Both the position numbers and the translations under genes were made by a program. From contig NZ_LGHP01000004.1 of the NCBI RefSeq assembly GCF_001280845.1, forward strand, positions 313,261 to 377,260: DNA of 64,000 nt, written 5' to 3'. The notes beneath the pieces are model-generated. The model was not told the DNA's origin. It was given only the letters and a program-made list of their open reading frames with translations, and searched no databases. Position 1 is the stretch's first letter, and each line of letters begins with the position of its first letter. This stretch comes from Bacillus sp. FJAT-28004 (GTDB lineage: Bacteria; Bacillota; Bacilli; Paenibacillales; Paenibacillaceae). Positions 1 to 8,255 of the stretch are shown in pieces.

Positions 1-624
1 CATTCCGAGTACACCTTCTTTAGGACCAACCATGCCTACATCGGTTATGTAAGCAGTGCCCCCTGGCAGGATCGTATCATCATTTGTTTGTACATGTGTA
101 TGCGTGCCAAGCACGATTGAAGCTCTGCCATCTAAATGCCATCCCATCGCGATCTTCTCTGAGGTCGCTTCCGCATGAAAGTCAACGAGGATATTATTTG
201 TTTGCTCCTTCGCCTCTTCGATCAGTTCATCAGCCTTGCGGAATGGACAATCGATCGGCGGTAAAAATGTACGACCTTGCAAATTAATAATTGCAAGTTG
301 CTTTCCGCCAGCTTTGATAAACGCCATGCCTTGGCCAGGCGCGCCTTCCGCATAATTCGCTGGGCGAACTAGGCGAGGCTCGTCATCAATCCATTCAAAA
401 ATATCTTTATTATCCCACGTATGGTTGCCCATCGTTATGCCATGGATTCCCCATTCGAAAAATTCCTTAGCAATTGTTGCTGTAATCCCTCGACCAGCAG
501 CCGCATTTTCGCCATTCGCAATAATAATATGAGGGTTATATTTACTTTTAAGAGCTGGCAGAACCCGCTTTAAAGCGCTTCTCCCTACATTGCCTACGAT
601 ATCGCCGATAAATAATACATTCAT
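1..624 (-). CDS. ymdB: YmdB-family metallophosphoesterase (3' part cut by window edge)
   Basis: A calcineurin-like phosphoesterase of the YmdB/TIGR00282 family. The B. subtilis protein hydrolyses 2',3'-cyclic nucleotides and influences biofilm and motility choice. Visible metal-binding motifs in order are GDIVG at the N-terminus, a GNHTWDN motif near residue 70, and THTHVQT near residue 180. About 208 codons are present out of roughly 264 in the family, so the C-terminal end lies beyond position 1. The ATG start at 624 is preceded by AAGGAAGTG. It follows rny, as in B. subtilis, but a strong hairpin lies between them, so co-transcription would be by read-through. Identity is firm from motifs and synteny. 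Confidence 0.93.
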   Translation of the reverse strand, partial: MNVLFIGDIVGNVGRSALKRVLPALKSKYNPHIIIANGENAAAGRGITATIAKEFFEWGIHGITMGNHTWDNKDIFEWIDDEPRLVRPANYAEGAPGQGMAFIKAGGKQLAIINLQGRTFLPPIDCPFRKADELIEEAKEQTNNILVDFHAEATSEKIAMGWHLDGRASIVLGTHTHVQTNDDTILPGGTAYITDVGMVGPKEGVLGM

Positions 625-656
625 TGATTACACTTCCTTTTTTGTACGCCTGCAAA

Positions 657-689
657 CAGAAAAGTGGCTAACTAGCAGCCACTTTTCTG
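657..689 (-). terminator. Rho-independent terminator after rny
   Basis: A perfect 13-bp stem (657-669 with 677-689) with a 7-base loop begins 25 bases past the rny stop. In the transcribed direction it is followed by only a short T-run (TTTG), so it may be leaky and let some rny transcripts reach ymdB. Confidence 0.75.
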
Positions 690-713
690 AAAAGCTCATA
701 TTTTTTTGTTGAC

Positions 714-2258
714 TTACTTCGCATATTCAACCGCGCGTGTTTCTCGGATAACCGTAACTTTAATATGTCCCGGATAATCAAGTTCGCTCTCGATTTTTTT
801 CGTAATATCACGAGCAAGTCGGAATGCTTCCGTATCATCGATTTTCTCTGGCTGTACCATGACGCGCACTTCGCGGCCAGCTTGGATCGCGTACGATTTT
901 TCAACGCCTTCAAACGATTCGGAAATGTCTTCAAGCTTCTCCAGTCGTTTGATATACGTTTCAAGCGTTTCACGACGAGCTCCAGGGCGTGCAGCGGACA
1001 ATGCATCTGCTGCGCCTACGAGCATTGCGATAACGGAAGTTGCTTCCGTATCACCGTGGTGGGAGGCAATACTGTTAATAACGACAGGATGCTCCTTGTA
1101 TTTCTTAGCGAGTTCAACACCGATCTCAACGTGTGAGCCTTCAACTTCGTGGTCTAGCGCTTTACCGATATCATGCAGCAAGCCTGCACGCCTTGCGAGC
1201 GTAACATCTTGGCCAAGCTCTGCTGCCATCAAACCAGTTAAGTAAGCTACCTCCATCGAGTGCTTCAACACGTTTTGACCATAACTTGTCCGATACTTCA
1301 ATCGACCTAAAATCTTGATTAAATCCGGATGCAAGCTATGAACGCCAACCTCGAAAGTAGCTTGCTCACCGTATTCACGGATTCGCTCATCCACTTCTTT
1401 ACGAGATTTTTCAACCATTTCTTCAATGCGGGCAGGATGGATACGACCGTCAGCTACAAGCTTCTCCAAAGAAGTGCGGGCAATTTCGCGTCTTATCGGG
1501 TCGAAACCAGATAAAATGACCGCTTCCGGTGTATCGTCGATAATAAGATCGATACCAGTCAATGTTTCCAAAGCACGGATATTACGGCCTTCACGCCCAA
1601 TAATGCGGCCTTTCATCTCTTCATTAGGCAACGTTACGACGGAAACCGTCGTCTCAGCCACATGATCTGCCGCACAGCGCTGAATAGCAAGTGATATAAT
1701 ATCACGGGCTTTCTTATCGGCCTCTTCTTTCGCTTGCTGCTCGATCTCTTTAATCATCTGTGCTGTCTCATGTCGTACTTCCTGTTCAACATTGGATAAA
1801 ATGATCGATTTCGCATCTTCCGTTGTCAGACTCGATATACGTTCCAATTCACTAAGCTGTTGCTTGTAAATGGAGTCGATCTGCTCTTGTGTTTCTTCGA
1901 TCCGTTTTTCTTTGTTGGCTACAGTTTCTTCTTTGCGTTCTAGCGCTTCTAACTTTTTATCCAGCGACTCCTCTTTTTGGAGCAAACGTCTTTCCTGACG
2001 TTGAGCCTCGTTGCGACGTTCACGAATGTCTCTCTCGGCTTCGGAACGAAGTTTGTGGACTTCATCTTTTGCCTCTAGCACGGTTTCTTTCTTCTGGGCT
2101 TCCGCTTCTTTTTTCGCATTTTCTACGATTACAATAGCAGCTTGCTCAGCACTTGAAATTTTGGCCTCGGCAATCGACTTTCGAATAAAATAACCAATCC
2201 CAAAGAAAATTGCGCCAACAAAGAGACAGATCAAGATCCAAATGACCTCATTTAGCAT
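714..2258 (-). CDS. rny: Ribonuclease Y
   Basis: Membrane-anchored endoribonuclease that starts mRNA decay and processing in Firmicutes. The order is an N-terminal membrane helix (first ~25 residues), a long charged coiled coil to about residue 200, a KH RNA-binding domain with the GRIIGREGRN motif near residue 220, and an HD hydrolase domain with HSME near 336 and the catalytic HD in LLHDIGKAL near 365. It is full length at 514 residues. A GTG nine bases further upstream is in frame but lies inside the Shine-Dalgarno sequence AGGAGGTG. The ATG at 2258, eight bases after AGGAGG, is therefore the likely start. It appears to have its own promoter overlapping the end of recX. Confidence 0.97.
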   Translation of the reverse strand: MLNEVIWILICLFVGAIFFGIGYFIRKSIAEAKISSAEQAAIVIVENAKKEAEAQKKETVLEAKDEVHKLRSEAERDIRERRNEAQRQERRLLQKEESLDKKLEALERKEETVANKEKRIEETQEQIDSIYKQQLSELERISSLTTEDAKSIILSNVEQEVRHETAQMIKEIEQQAKEEADKKARDIISLAIQRCAADHVAETTVSVVTLPNEEMKGRIIGREGRNIRALETLTGIDLIIDDTPEAVILSGFDPIRREIARTSLEKLVADGRIHPARIEEMVEKSRKEVDERIREYGEQATFEVGVHSLHPDLIKILGRLKYRTSYGQNVLKHSMEVAYLTGLMAAELGQDVTLARRAGLLHDIGKALDHEVEGSHVEIGVELAKKYKEHPVVINSIASHHGDTEATSVIAMLVGAADALSAARPGARRETLETYIKRLEKLEDISESFEGVEKSYAIQAGREVRVMVQPEKIDDTEAFRLARDITKKIESELDYPGHIKVTVIRETRAVEYAK

Positions 2259-2366
2259 CTTGTTCACCTCCTTGCTGCATACACCAAGGCACTGCTTGGG
2301 ATGATATTAGGTTTTCAACCGGCTTCAAACCGTTTAAACATTTACTAATTTGACGAAAATAATCGT

Positions 2367-2401
2367 ATTGAATCAACTTTTGGAAGGAAAATTGATTCAA
2401 T
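2367..2401 (-). other. AT-rich inverted repeat in the rny leader
   Basis: Perfect 10-bp arms (2367-2376 and 2392-2401, ATTGAATCAA with TTGATTCAAT) are extended inward by four A-T pairs after one bulged base. It lies about 15 bases after the predicted rny transcription start and has no T-run, so it does not look like a terminator. It could be a leader hairpin affecting rny mRNA stability or a protein-binding palindrome; nothing in the sequence decides between these. Confidence 0.6.
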
Positions 2402-2420
2402 AATGAAGGAATACAACCTC

Positions 2421-2450
2421 ATTTTATCTTTTCGTAAAATCAATTGTCAA
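2421..2450 (-). promoter_or_regulatory. Candidate sigma-A promoter for rny
   Basis: On the minus strand, a consensus -35 TTGACA (2445-2450) and -10 TAAAAT (2421-2426) are 18 bases apart. The -35 overlaps the end of recX. It would give an rny leader of about 155 bases that contains the 2367-2401 hairpin. Confidence 0.65.
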
Positions 2451-3144
2451 GCAAAAGCCCATCATCTTCCTCGAATGATTCATCTTCCCCATCCAGATCG
2501 ATCGACTTTATCACTTCTTTCACGATATCTCCAGGAAACCCTCTACGCATTAAATAGCCCATAAGCTTACGTTTTCGCTCAAATGTTTCGCCTTTTAAGG
2601 ATCGCCATTTCTTCTCCGCAGCCTTCTTTGCAGACGCTAATTCTACTTTCTGGTCTAATGAGCCAATTGCTTCTTCTGCGGCTATTTTCGACACGCCTCG
2701 CTGCTGAAGCTCCTGCTTGATAAAGCGTCGACCCTTTAAGCTGTTTTTGAGTCGGCTAACCGCAAATTGGCGCGCGTATTGTTCATCATCCACAATATGC
2801 TCCCTTTCTAAACGGTCAAGGGCATATTGAATATTGTCTGATTCAAAAAACTTACGATTTAAATATTGCTCAATCTGCTTTCTCGTTCGCGGTCTTGCTC
2901 CCAAATAAGCGATAGCCATTACATACGCACGGTAACGTTCATCTTCCATTCGTATTTCATCGGTCTGAGTTTCTGTTACAAGTTGTCCCTTTGTCAGTCG
3001 ATAACGGATCAATATATCTTCATGTACGGACAGGATCGGTTTATCTGACTCAGCAAAGAGATGGTATAACTTCCGTTCCTTTTTATCTTGTTTAACGGAT
3101 AGTATCATCCATTCTTCTTCTGTTCTTGAATGGCTTTGGGTCAT
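2440..3144 (-). CDS. recX: Regulatory protein RecX
   Basis: Modulator of RecA filaments in homologous recombination. The protein has the usual all-helical RecX repeats, with ARPRTRKQIEQYL at its centre and RRGFPGDIVKEVI near the C-terminus, and a very acidic tail. Its position directly downstream of recA supports the call. The ATG at 3144 has a well-spaced AGAGAGG. An in-frame ATG three codons upstream (3153) directly abuts that sequence and is a poor start. At about 234 residues it is within the family range. A strong hairpin separates it from recA. Confidence 0.93.
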   Translation of the reverse strand: MTQSHSRTEEEWMILSVKQDKKERKLYHLFAESDKPILSVHEDILIRYRLTKGQLVTETQTDEIRMEDERYRAYVMAIAYLGARPRTRKQIEQYLNRKFFESDNIQYALDRLEREHIVDDEQYARQFAVSRLKNSLKGRRFIKQELQQRGVSKIAAEEAIGSLDQKVELASAKKAAEKKWRSLKGETFERKRKLMGYLMRRGFPGDIVKEVIKSIDLDGEDESFEEDDGLLLDN

Positions 3145-3167
3145 ACCGTACATCCTCTCTAAACACA

Positions 3168-3197
3168 GCTTCGCCGTCCCTAACGGGACGGCGAAGC
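3168..3197 (-). terminator. Strong hairpin between recA and recX
   Basis: A perfect GC-rich 13-bp stem (3168-3180 with 3185-3197) has a 4-base loop and lies 27 bases after the recA stop. The downstream T-run is weak (TGTGTTTAG). It may be a partial terminator limiting recX relative to recA, or an mRNA 3'-end stabiliser. Confidence 0.65.
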
Positions 3198-3223
3198 ATC
3201 AACACGTATAATTACCGGTCAAT

Positions 3224-4273
3224 TTATTCTAGATCTTCGAACTCTTCATCGTCTTCATCAGGTTTGAAATTAGCCTGAGTTGCTGCTGCTGACAAGTTGC
3301 TCGCATCGCGAATCTGCTTTTCAATGACTTCAGCAACATCCTTGTGATCTTTCAAATATTGCTTCGCATTCTCACGGCCTTGACCCAGACGCTCGCCATT
3401 GTAAGAGAACCATGCACCGCTCTTCTGAACGATATCCATCTCAACACCGATATCGACAAGCGTACCTTCTCTGGAAATACCTTCGCCGTACATGATGTCC
3501 ACCTCTGCTTGTTTGAACGGTGGAGCAACCTTGTTCTTAACAACCTTAATACGAGTACGGTTACCAATCATGTCATTGCCTTGTTTCAGTGTCTCAATAC
3601 GACGTACGTCAAGACGCACGCTCGAGTAGAATTTCAAAGCGCGTCCGCCTGGCGTTGTCTCAGGGTTACCGAACATGACGCCTACTTTCTCACGCAATTG
3701 GTTGATAAAGATTGCAATTGTTTTGGATTTACTGATTGCTCCCGATAGCTTTCTCAAAGCCTGAGACATCAAACGAGCTTGAAGACCTACGTGAGAATCA
3801 CCCATGTCGCCTTCAATTTCAGCTTTCGGTACTAGTGCTGCAACGGAGTCAATAACGATAATATCAACGGCGCCGCTTCTTACAAGTGCTTCGGCGATTT
3901 CCAAAGCTTGCTCACCCGTGTCAGGCTGCGAAAGCAATAGCTCATCAATATTTACGCCAAGCTTGCTTGCATAAAGCGGATCAAGCGCATGCTCCGCATC
4001 GATAAACGCAGCTTGTCCACCAATTTTCTGAACCTCAGCAATCGCGTGCAGCGCTACTGTCGTTTTACCGGAAGATTCCGGTCCATATATTTCGATAACA
4101 CGTCCGCGCGGCAAGCCGCCTATTCCTAATGCAATATCTAGAGCAAGTGAACCGCTAGGTACGGTCTCAACCTGCATGTGTGTGGATTCTCCCAATTTCA
4201 TGATGGAGCCTTTACCAAATTGTTTCTCAATTTGACGCAAAGCCATTTCTAGTGCAGCGCGACGATCCGACAA
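3224..4273 (-). CDS. recA: Recombinase RecA
   Basis: ATP-dependent strand-exchange recombinase and SOS co-protease. The Walker A motif GPESSGKT lies near residue 65, the Walker B stretch IIVIDSVAAL near 140, and the acidic C-terminal tail ends in EEFEDLE. I chose the TTG at 4273 because it gives the usual RecA N-terminus (MSDRRAALEMAL) and has AAGGA upstream. An in-frame GTG three codons earlier (4282) is only one or two bases from that AAGGA and is less likely. It is full length (about 349 residues). It has its own promoter and a LexA box upstream and a hairpin downstream, so it is a separately regulated SOS gene. Confidence 0.98.
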   Translation of the reverse strand: MSDRRAALEMALRQIEKQFGKGSIMKLGESTHMQVETVPSGSLALDIALGIGGLPRGRVIEIYGPESSGKTTVALHAIAEVQKIGGQAAFIDAEHALDPLYASKLGVNIDELLLSQPDTGEQALEIAEALVRSGAVDIIVIDSVAALVPKAEIEGDMGDSHVGLQARLMSQALRKLSGAISKSKTIAIFINQLREKVGVMFGNPETTPGGRALKFYSSVRLDVRRIETLKQGNDMIGNRTRIKVVKNKVAPPFKQAEVDIMYGEGISREGTLVDIGVEMDIVQKSGAWFSYNGERLGQGRENAKQYLKDHKDVAEVIEKQIRDASNLSAAATQANFKPDEDDEEFEDLE

Positions 4274-4305
4274 GAAACTCACATCCTTCGTTTATTTATA
4301 ATTTT

Positions 4306-4334
4306 ATGATACCTTTTTTCTAGCAGGTTGACAA
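4306..4334 (-). promoter_or_regulatory. Sigma-A promoter of recA
   Basis: Minus-strand -35 TTGTCA (4329-4334) and -10 TATCAT (4306-4311) have the ideal 17-base spacing. A-rich tracts lie just upstream. It sits between the cinA terminator and recA, directly downstream of the LexA box. Confidence 0.8.
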
Positions 4335-4343
4335 GCATTTTTT

Positions 4344-4357
4344 CGAACATACATTCG
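4344..4357 (-). promoter_or_regulatory. LexA (DinR) SOS box of recA
   Basis: Reading CGAATGTATGTTCG on the minus strand, this differs at one position from the palindromic Firmicutes consensus CGAACNNNNGTTCG. It lies 10 bases upstream of the recA -35. LexA control of recA is established in Bacillus; binding here is inferred from sequence. Confidence 0.85.
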
Positions 4358-4387
4358 CCTTTTAGCTTCGCCCCCTTAAATGGACAT

Positions 4388-4422
4388 AAAAAAACCGCAG
4401 CAAAGTATTCTTCGCCACGGTT
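4388..4422 (-). terminator. Rho-independent terminator after cinA
   Basis: A 13-bp stem (4393-4405 with 4410-4422) with three G-U pairs and a 4-base loop is followed in the transcribed direction by seven T residues. It separates the cinA transcript from the SOS-controlled recA promoter. Confidence 0.88.
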
Positions 4423-4531
4423 CTTCCGATAACTATCCTCCATTATAACGGTCTGATAGACAATTGACAAACATTATTTATATCAATCAGCCATATTCCA
4501 AGCTGGCATTCGCTACTCCTTGCCAGCTGAA

Positions 4532-5782
4532 TTATTGTGCTTGCAGCGCCAGCCACAGGCGATAAAAAGCAGACTTCACTGCTCGCAGCCTTATCATGCC
4601 TCTACCGCCGCTCAAATTAAGTGTATGAACGACAGTTGGTTTACCTCGTTCAGCAATCCCTACGTATACAAGCCCTACTGGCTTGCCTTCGGATTCTGCT
4701 GGTCCGGCAACACCTGTCAGAGAGACGCCAAAATCTGCATCCGCGAGCTCTCGAACGCGCTCTGCCATTAAAGCGGCAGTCGAATCACTAATAGCTCCTG
4801 GTGCCCCTTCTCCTTCAAGCTGAGTCATCGGAATGCTGAGCAAATGATGCTTCATTATATTGGTGTAGGTGACAACCCCTCCTACAAACTCTCCACTGCT
4901 CCCAGGAACGTTTGTAATAAGCTCGGCAAACAAACCCCCACTGCAGCTTTCCGCGCTCGCCAGCTTTCGTCTTGAGGCTCTTAGCAGGTGCACAACTTCC
5001 TCCTCAAGGGGAATATCCTGCTCTGCATACAAATATTCGCCGACTCGCTCCTTGATCTTCTGGACGCTTTTATCGATTTTTTGATCCGCTTCAATTAAAG
5101 AGCTCGCTTTGGTGGATACGCGTATCGATACCTCGCCTTCCTTCGCATACGGGGCGATGGTTGGGTCAAGCTGCCCGTCAATAAGGTCCAGCAGCTTAGC
5201 TTCAAGGTTGGATTCCCCAATTCCAGCAAACTTTAATATTCGGGAATAAAGCGGCTTGGCCTCCCCTAGCATAGAACGCAGCCACTGCTGGCCGGCATTG
5301 TCCATCATCGGCTTCATTTCGCGCGGCGGTCCCGGCAGCAGCAAATAAAGTGTACCGTCTACGGACAAGCCATTGCCAACAGCTAAGCCCGTTGTATTTT
5401 CAAGAGGTACTCCACCTTCGATCATCAATGCCTGACGACGATTGCTCTCCACCATATGAATGCCTCGCGAGCTGAACATTTGCTCAATTGCCGCCATTGA
5501 TGGCTCATGAATAGTCAAATCGCGTTTCAAATAATCAGCTAATACATCTTTTGTAAGATCATCTTGTGTCGGACCAAGTCCACCAGTAAAAACAAGCAAA
5601 TCCGCACGGCTTCTTCCAATCTCGATTGCTTGCTTAAGGCGAGCGGAGTTGTCCCCTACGACAGTCTGAAAGTAGACGTCTACACCTAATTCTGCAAGCT
5701 TCTGCGACAAATATTGTGCATTCGTATTTACAATTTGTCCGAGCAGCAGCTCTGTGCCGACCGCAATGATTTCTGCTTTCAT
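4532..5782 (-). CDS. cinA: CinA, competence/damage-inducible protein
   Basis: Two-domain protein. The N-terminal MoCF/molybdopterin-binding-like domain carries GTELLLGQIVNTN and FTGGLGPTQDDLTKD. The C-terminal CinA domain carries ESCSGG and VVTYTN and is the nicotinamide-mononucleotide amidase (PncC) domain in characterised homologues. It has the normal length, 416 residues. The ATG at 5782 has AAGGAG ten bases upstream. In Gram-positive bacteria cinA commonly precedes recA and is linked to competence. Here a terminator lies between the two, so recA would be driven mainly by its own promoter. Confidence 0.95.
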   Translation of the reverse strand: MKAEIIAVGTELLLGQIVNTNAQYLSQKLAELGVDVYFQTVVGDNSARLKQAIEIGRSRADLLVFTGGLGPTQDDLTKDVLADYLKRDLTIHEPSMAAIEQMFSSRGIHMVESNRRQALMIEGGVPLENTTGLAVGNGLSVDGTLYLLLPGPPREMKPMMDNAGQQWLRSMLGEAKPLYSRILKFAGIGESNLEAKLLDLIDGQLDPTIAPYAKEGEVSIRVSTKASSLIEADQKIDKSVQKIKERVGEYLYAEQDIPLEEEVVHLLRASRRKLASAESCSGGLFAELITNVPGSSGEFVGGVVTYTNIMKHHLLSIPMTQLEGEGAPGAISDSTAALMAERVRELADADFGVSLTGVAGPAESEGKPVGLVYVGIAERGKPTVVHTLNLSGGRGMIRLRAVKSAFYRLWLALQAQ

Positions 5783-5829
5783 TATTCAAGTTCTCCTTCA
5801 TATTCAGATGTATGAGTGATTATAAGCAT

Positions 5830-5869
5830 ATAAGCAAAAGCATCTCCCCTTTTGACGGAAAGATGCTTT
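5830..5869 (-). terminator. Hairpin between pgsA and cinA
   Basis: A 13-bp stem with two G-U pairs (5837-5849 with 5857-5869) starts just after the pgsA stop. The following sequence (TTGCTTAT) is only weakly T-rich, so it is probably a leaky terminator or an attenuator within a pgsA-cinA unit. Confidence 0.6.
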
Positions 5870-5873
5870 AACA

Positions 5874-6449
5874 TTATTCTACCGGAATCAGATGTTTGTT
5901 CTTCAAAAAATAATCAATGCCTGAATATACCGTAATAGCAGCAGCTACCCAGCTTGCGATCACATCGAATGGAAAATCAATGAAATTGAATGGGAAGTTA
6001 TTAATGAGAAGAGCGATAATCATCGTAATTTGGATCGCTGTCTTCCATTTCCCCCAAGTACTCGCAGCCATAACGGAGCCTTCTAACAGTGCGATTTGAC
6101 GAAGACCAGTAACAGCAAACTCTCTGCTAATGATAACGATCGCAATCAGCGCGTTCAGTTTGTCCATTTCAACAAGTGAAATTAGAACTGCTGCAACGAG
6201 AAGCTTGTCCGCCAAAGGGTCGAGCAGCTTGCCAAGGTTTGTTACAATTTTGTTTTTCCGAGCAATATAACCGTCTAGACCGTCTGTGCTTGCCGCCACA
6301 ATAAAAATGAGTGCCGCTGTAATTTGATTGTATGTGATGGAGAAGTCTGAAATGCTGAACGACCCCAAATCCACTTTAATAAGCAGAAAAAACATAATTA
6401 CCGGCACCAAAAATATTCTGGCTAGTGTAATGCGGTTCGCCAGATTCAC
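5874..6449 (-). CDS. pgsA: CDP-diacylglycerol--glycerol-3-phosphate 3-phosphatidyltransferase
   Basis: Integral membrane enzyme making phosphatidylglycerol phosphate, the first committed step to phosphatidylglycerol. The CDP-alcohol phosphotransferase signature is complete: DGLDGYIAR, then GKLLDPLADK, giving the D-x2-DG-x2-AR-x8-G-x3-D-x3-D pattern near residues 55-80. Several hydrophobic helices flank it. It has 191 residues, normal for the family. The start is GTG with GAGGAGGG seven bases upstream. A near-consensus promoter lies about 170 bases upstream, so it probably heads a pgsA-cinA transcript. Confidence 0.95.
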   Translation of the reverse strand: MNLANRITLARIFLVPVIMFFLLIKVDLGSFSISDFSITYNQITAALIFIVAASTDGLDGYIARKNKIVTNLGKLLDPLADKLLVAAVLISLVEMDKLNALIAIVIISREFAVTGLRQIALLEGSVMAASTWGKWKTAIQITMIIALLINNFPFNFIDFPFDVIASWVAAAITVYSGIDYFLKNKHLIPVE

Positions 6450-6629
6450 GCAATTCCCTCCTCAGATCGATCTAACTCATAGGTGTGCGTTACGCGAACC
6501 CTTTGTTTGTAAGAAAAATCAGATTTTTGTCCCAGCTGCGAAACATTTGTTAAGCAACTTTGAGTGACCGCATGTGTATTCTCTCTCATCTATGTATCCC
6601 CCAGATCTATCTGTAAAGCTGTATAAACA

Positions 6630-6658
6630 AGTATAATACATGCCATTACACGTGTCAA
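6630..6658 (-). promoter_or_regulatory. Sigma-A promoter upstream of pgsA
   Basis: A consensus -35 TTGACA (6653-6658), a 17-base spacer and -10 TATACT (6630-6635) on the minus strand. It follows the yajQ terminator and gives a leader of roughly 170 bases before the pgsA GTG. I see no known riboswitch in that leader. Confidence 0.8.
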
Positions 6659-6694
6659 AAGCGGCTAAAGCCTCATTTTGCATCTATGGCTTTA

Positions 6695-6741
6695 CCAAAA
6701 CGAAAAGCCCCGTTTCTCGAATTTCGATGAAACGAAGCCTT
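6695..6741 (-). terminator. Rho-independent terminator after yajQ
   Basis: A 13-bp stem with several G-U pairs (6704-6716 with 6729-6741) starts right at the yajQ stop and can fold further inside its loop. It is followed in the transcribed direction by TTTTCGTTTT. Confidence 0.82.
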
Positions 6742-6745
6742 TTTA

Positions 6746-7240
6746 TTACGAACGATAATTGGTAAATTGAAGCTCAACAGGCAAATCCGCTTCCCTAAGC
6801 AGCTTCATCACTGCTTGCAAATCATCTAGGCTTTTCCCGGAAACACGTAGTTGATCGCCTTGTATCAAGCTCTTTACCTTCAGCTTTGAATCACGTATTA
6901 GAATATTAATTTTTTTGGAAACATCCTGCTCAATGCCCTGTCTTAGCTTAATCCGTTGGCGGACAGTATTGCCGGACGCGCCCTCGATCTTACCGTAATC
7001 CATATTTTTAATGGGAACCCCGCGCTTTACCATTTTGGACAAAAGAATGTCTAGCACGTTTTTCAGCTTATACTCATCCTCAGACGCGACAACAAGATCT
7101 TCCTTATCAAGCGCGATAGAGCTCTTGCTGCCTTTAAAATCAAAGCGTGTTTCAATTTCCCGCTCCGCTTGCTTAATTGCATTCGCTAATTCCTGCATAT
7201 CCACCTTGGATACAATATCAAAAGCATTTTCTGAAGCCAA
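6746..7240 (-). CDS. YajQ-family nucleotide-binding protein
   Basis: A small cytosolic protein of the YajQ family (DUF520). The family typically starts with ENAFDIVS and carries a RFDFKGSKSSI motif and a C-terminal DDLQAVMKLLRE segment, all visible here. Homologues bind nucleotides, and in some bacteria cyclic di-GMP, but the role in Firmicutes is unclear. It has 164 residues, as usual. The start is TTG with AAAGGAGAG well spaced upstream. It is the last gene of the ymf-like run and is followed by a terminator. Confidence 0.92.
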   Translation of the reverse strand: MASENAFDIVSKVDMQELANAIKQAEREIETRFDFKGSKSSIALDKEDLVVASEDEYKLKNVLDILLSKMVKRGVPIKNMDYGKIEGASGNTVRQRIKLRQGIEQDVSKKINILIRDSKLKVKSLIQGDQLRVSGKSLDDLQAVMKLLREADLPVELQFTNYRS

Positions 7241-7268
7241 TTAAATCTCTCCTTTGTTACGGTAATCA

Positions 7269-8237
7269 TTATTCCGTTTTCGTTTGATCTGTTTCATTTC
7301 CTGTACTTGTGTTAGTACCTGTACCTGTGTTAGTACCAGATTCAGAACCAGTACCAGTGCTTCCATCCGTTGTAGAATTTTCATCAACTACAGGATGAAG
7401 CAGCAGTTTCTTGGAACCTGCTCTGTCGCCGTCTGGAACGATAACGCCATCGACTGTAATCTCCGTTAAATCAGATCTGCCTACATTAATATAAAGCGGA
7501 CCCGTGAGATCAAATGTTTCGACACTTCCATCCTCAGCATTCGCTGAGTACAGCTTCTCGCCCTTATTGCTGTCTGAACGTACCTCTAACCAACTTCTGC
7601 CGCCGCTTATTTTAACTTCCACCTTGTGAGCAACGCCTTTAGGTCCAATTTCATATTGATCCGCTTTACCTACTTTACTGCCGAAAGTAACAGTAGTAGG
7701 TGCTTGTGTTGGCGTAGGGGAAACAGGAACGTCGGTTGGCGTATTTTCATTTCCAACTGCGGTTCCATCATTGTTTGTAGCTGGAGGCTGGGAAACATCC
7801 GTGATATCCGTATTATTGTCGGCATGTTTAGCCCCATCAGGGTCTTTATTAATTACATATACCCAAATGACAACAACAATCAAAATAAGAAACGACCACA
7901 TCATCACATTAAAGCCGATTTTCCCAAGTCTTTCTGACGACTGTGATTGAACACGCCGTGGCGATCTTACGACGATCGGATCAGCTATTTGCTCTACCGG
8001 CGCTGCAGGCACCTCATGCTGATACAAACGAAGCACTTCGTCCGGATCAAGTCCAACAGCTTCTGAGTAATTTTTCACAAATGCTCGTACATAAAAAGGA
8101 CCGGGTAAAACCGTGTGGTCTCCACTCTCAATCGCTTCCAAATACCGTTTTCTAATTTTTGTCGTTTCTTGAATATCGTCAAGCGTTAATCCTCGTTGGT
8201 CTCTCGCCTTGCGAAGCAATTCTCCTAAGTCAGACAT
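7269..8237 (-). CDS. RodZ-like helix-turn-helix membrane protein (YmfM family)
   Basis: N-terminal HTH_25 domain (about residues 3-70, LRKARDQRGLTLDDIQ and the IRKRYLEAIE helix), then a basic stretch and one membrane helix near 107-128, then a Thr/Pro/Asn-rich linker, a DUF4115 domain at about 190-280, and a low-complexity Thr/Gly/Ser tail. RodZ proteins link MreB to the cell wall machinery and help hold rod shape. The B. subtilis homologue YmfM sits next to pgsA, as here apart from yajQ. The ATG at 8237 has GGAAGGAGG upstream. The C-terminal tail is encoded partly by a duplicated 18-base unit near 7300-7340. Confidence 0.88.
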   Translation of the reverse strand: MSDLGELLRKARDQRGLTLDDIQETTKIRKRYLEAIESGDHTVLPGPFYVRAFVKNYSEAVGLDPDEVLRLYQHEVPAAPVEQIADPIVVRSPRRVQSQSSERLGKIGFNVMMWSFLILIVVVIWVYVINKDPDGAKHADNNTDITDVSQPPATNNDGTAVGNENTPTDVPVSPTPTQAPTTVTFGSKVGKADQYEIGPKGVAHKVEVKISGGRSWLEVRSDSNKGEKLYSANAEDGSVETFDLTGPLYINVGRSDLTEITVDGVIVPDGDRAGSKKLLLHPVVDENSTTDGSTGTGSESGTNTGTGTNTSTGNETDQTKTE

Positions 8238-8255
8238 GAGACGGCCTCCTTCCGA

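Noticed and set aside
4279..4470. Possible 63-residue gene between recA and cinA
   Set aside because: It spans the cinA terminator, the LexA box and the recA promoter, and has no ribosome-binding site.
6450..6629. Riboswitch in the long pgsA leader
   Set aside because: No conserved aptamer core or terminator/antiterminator pair could be recognised.
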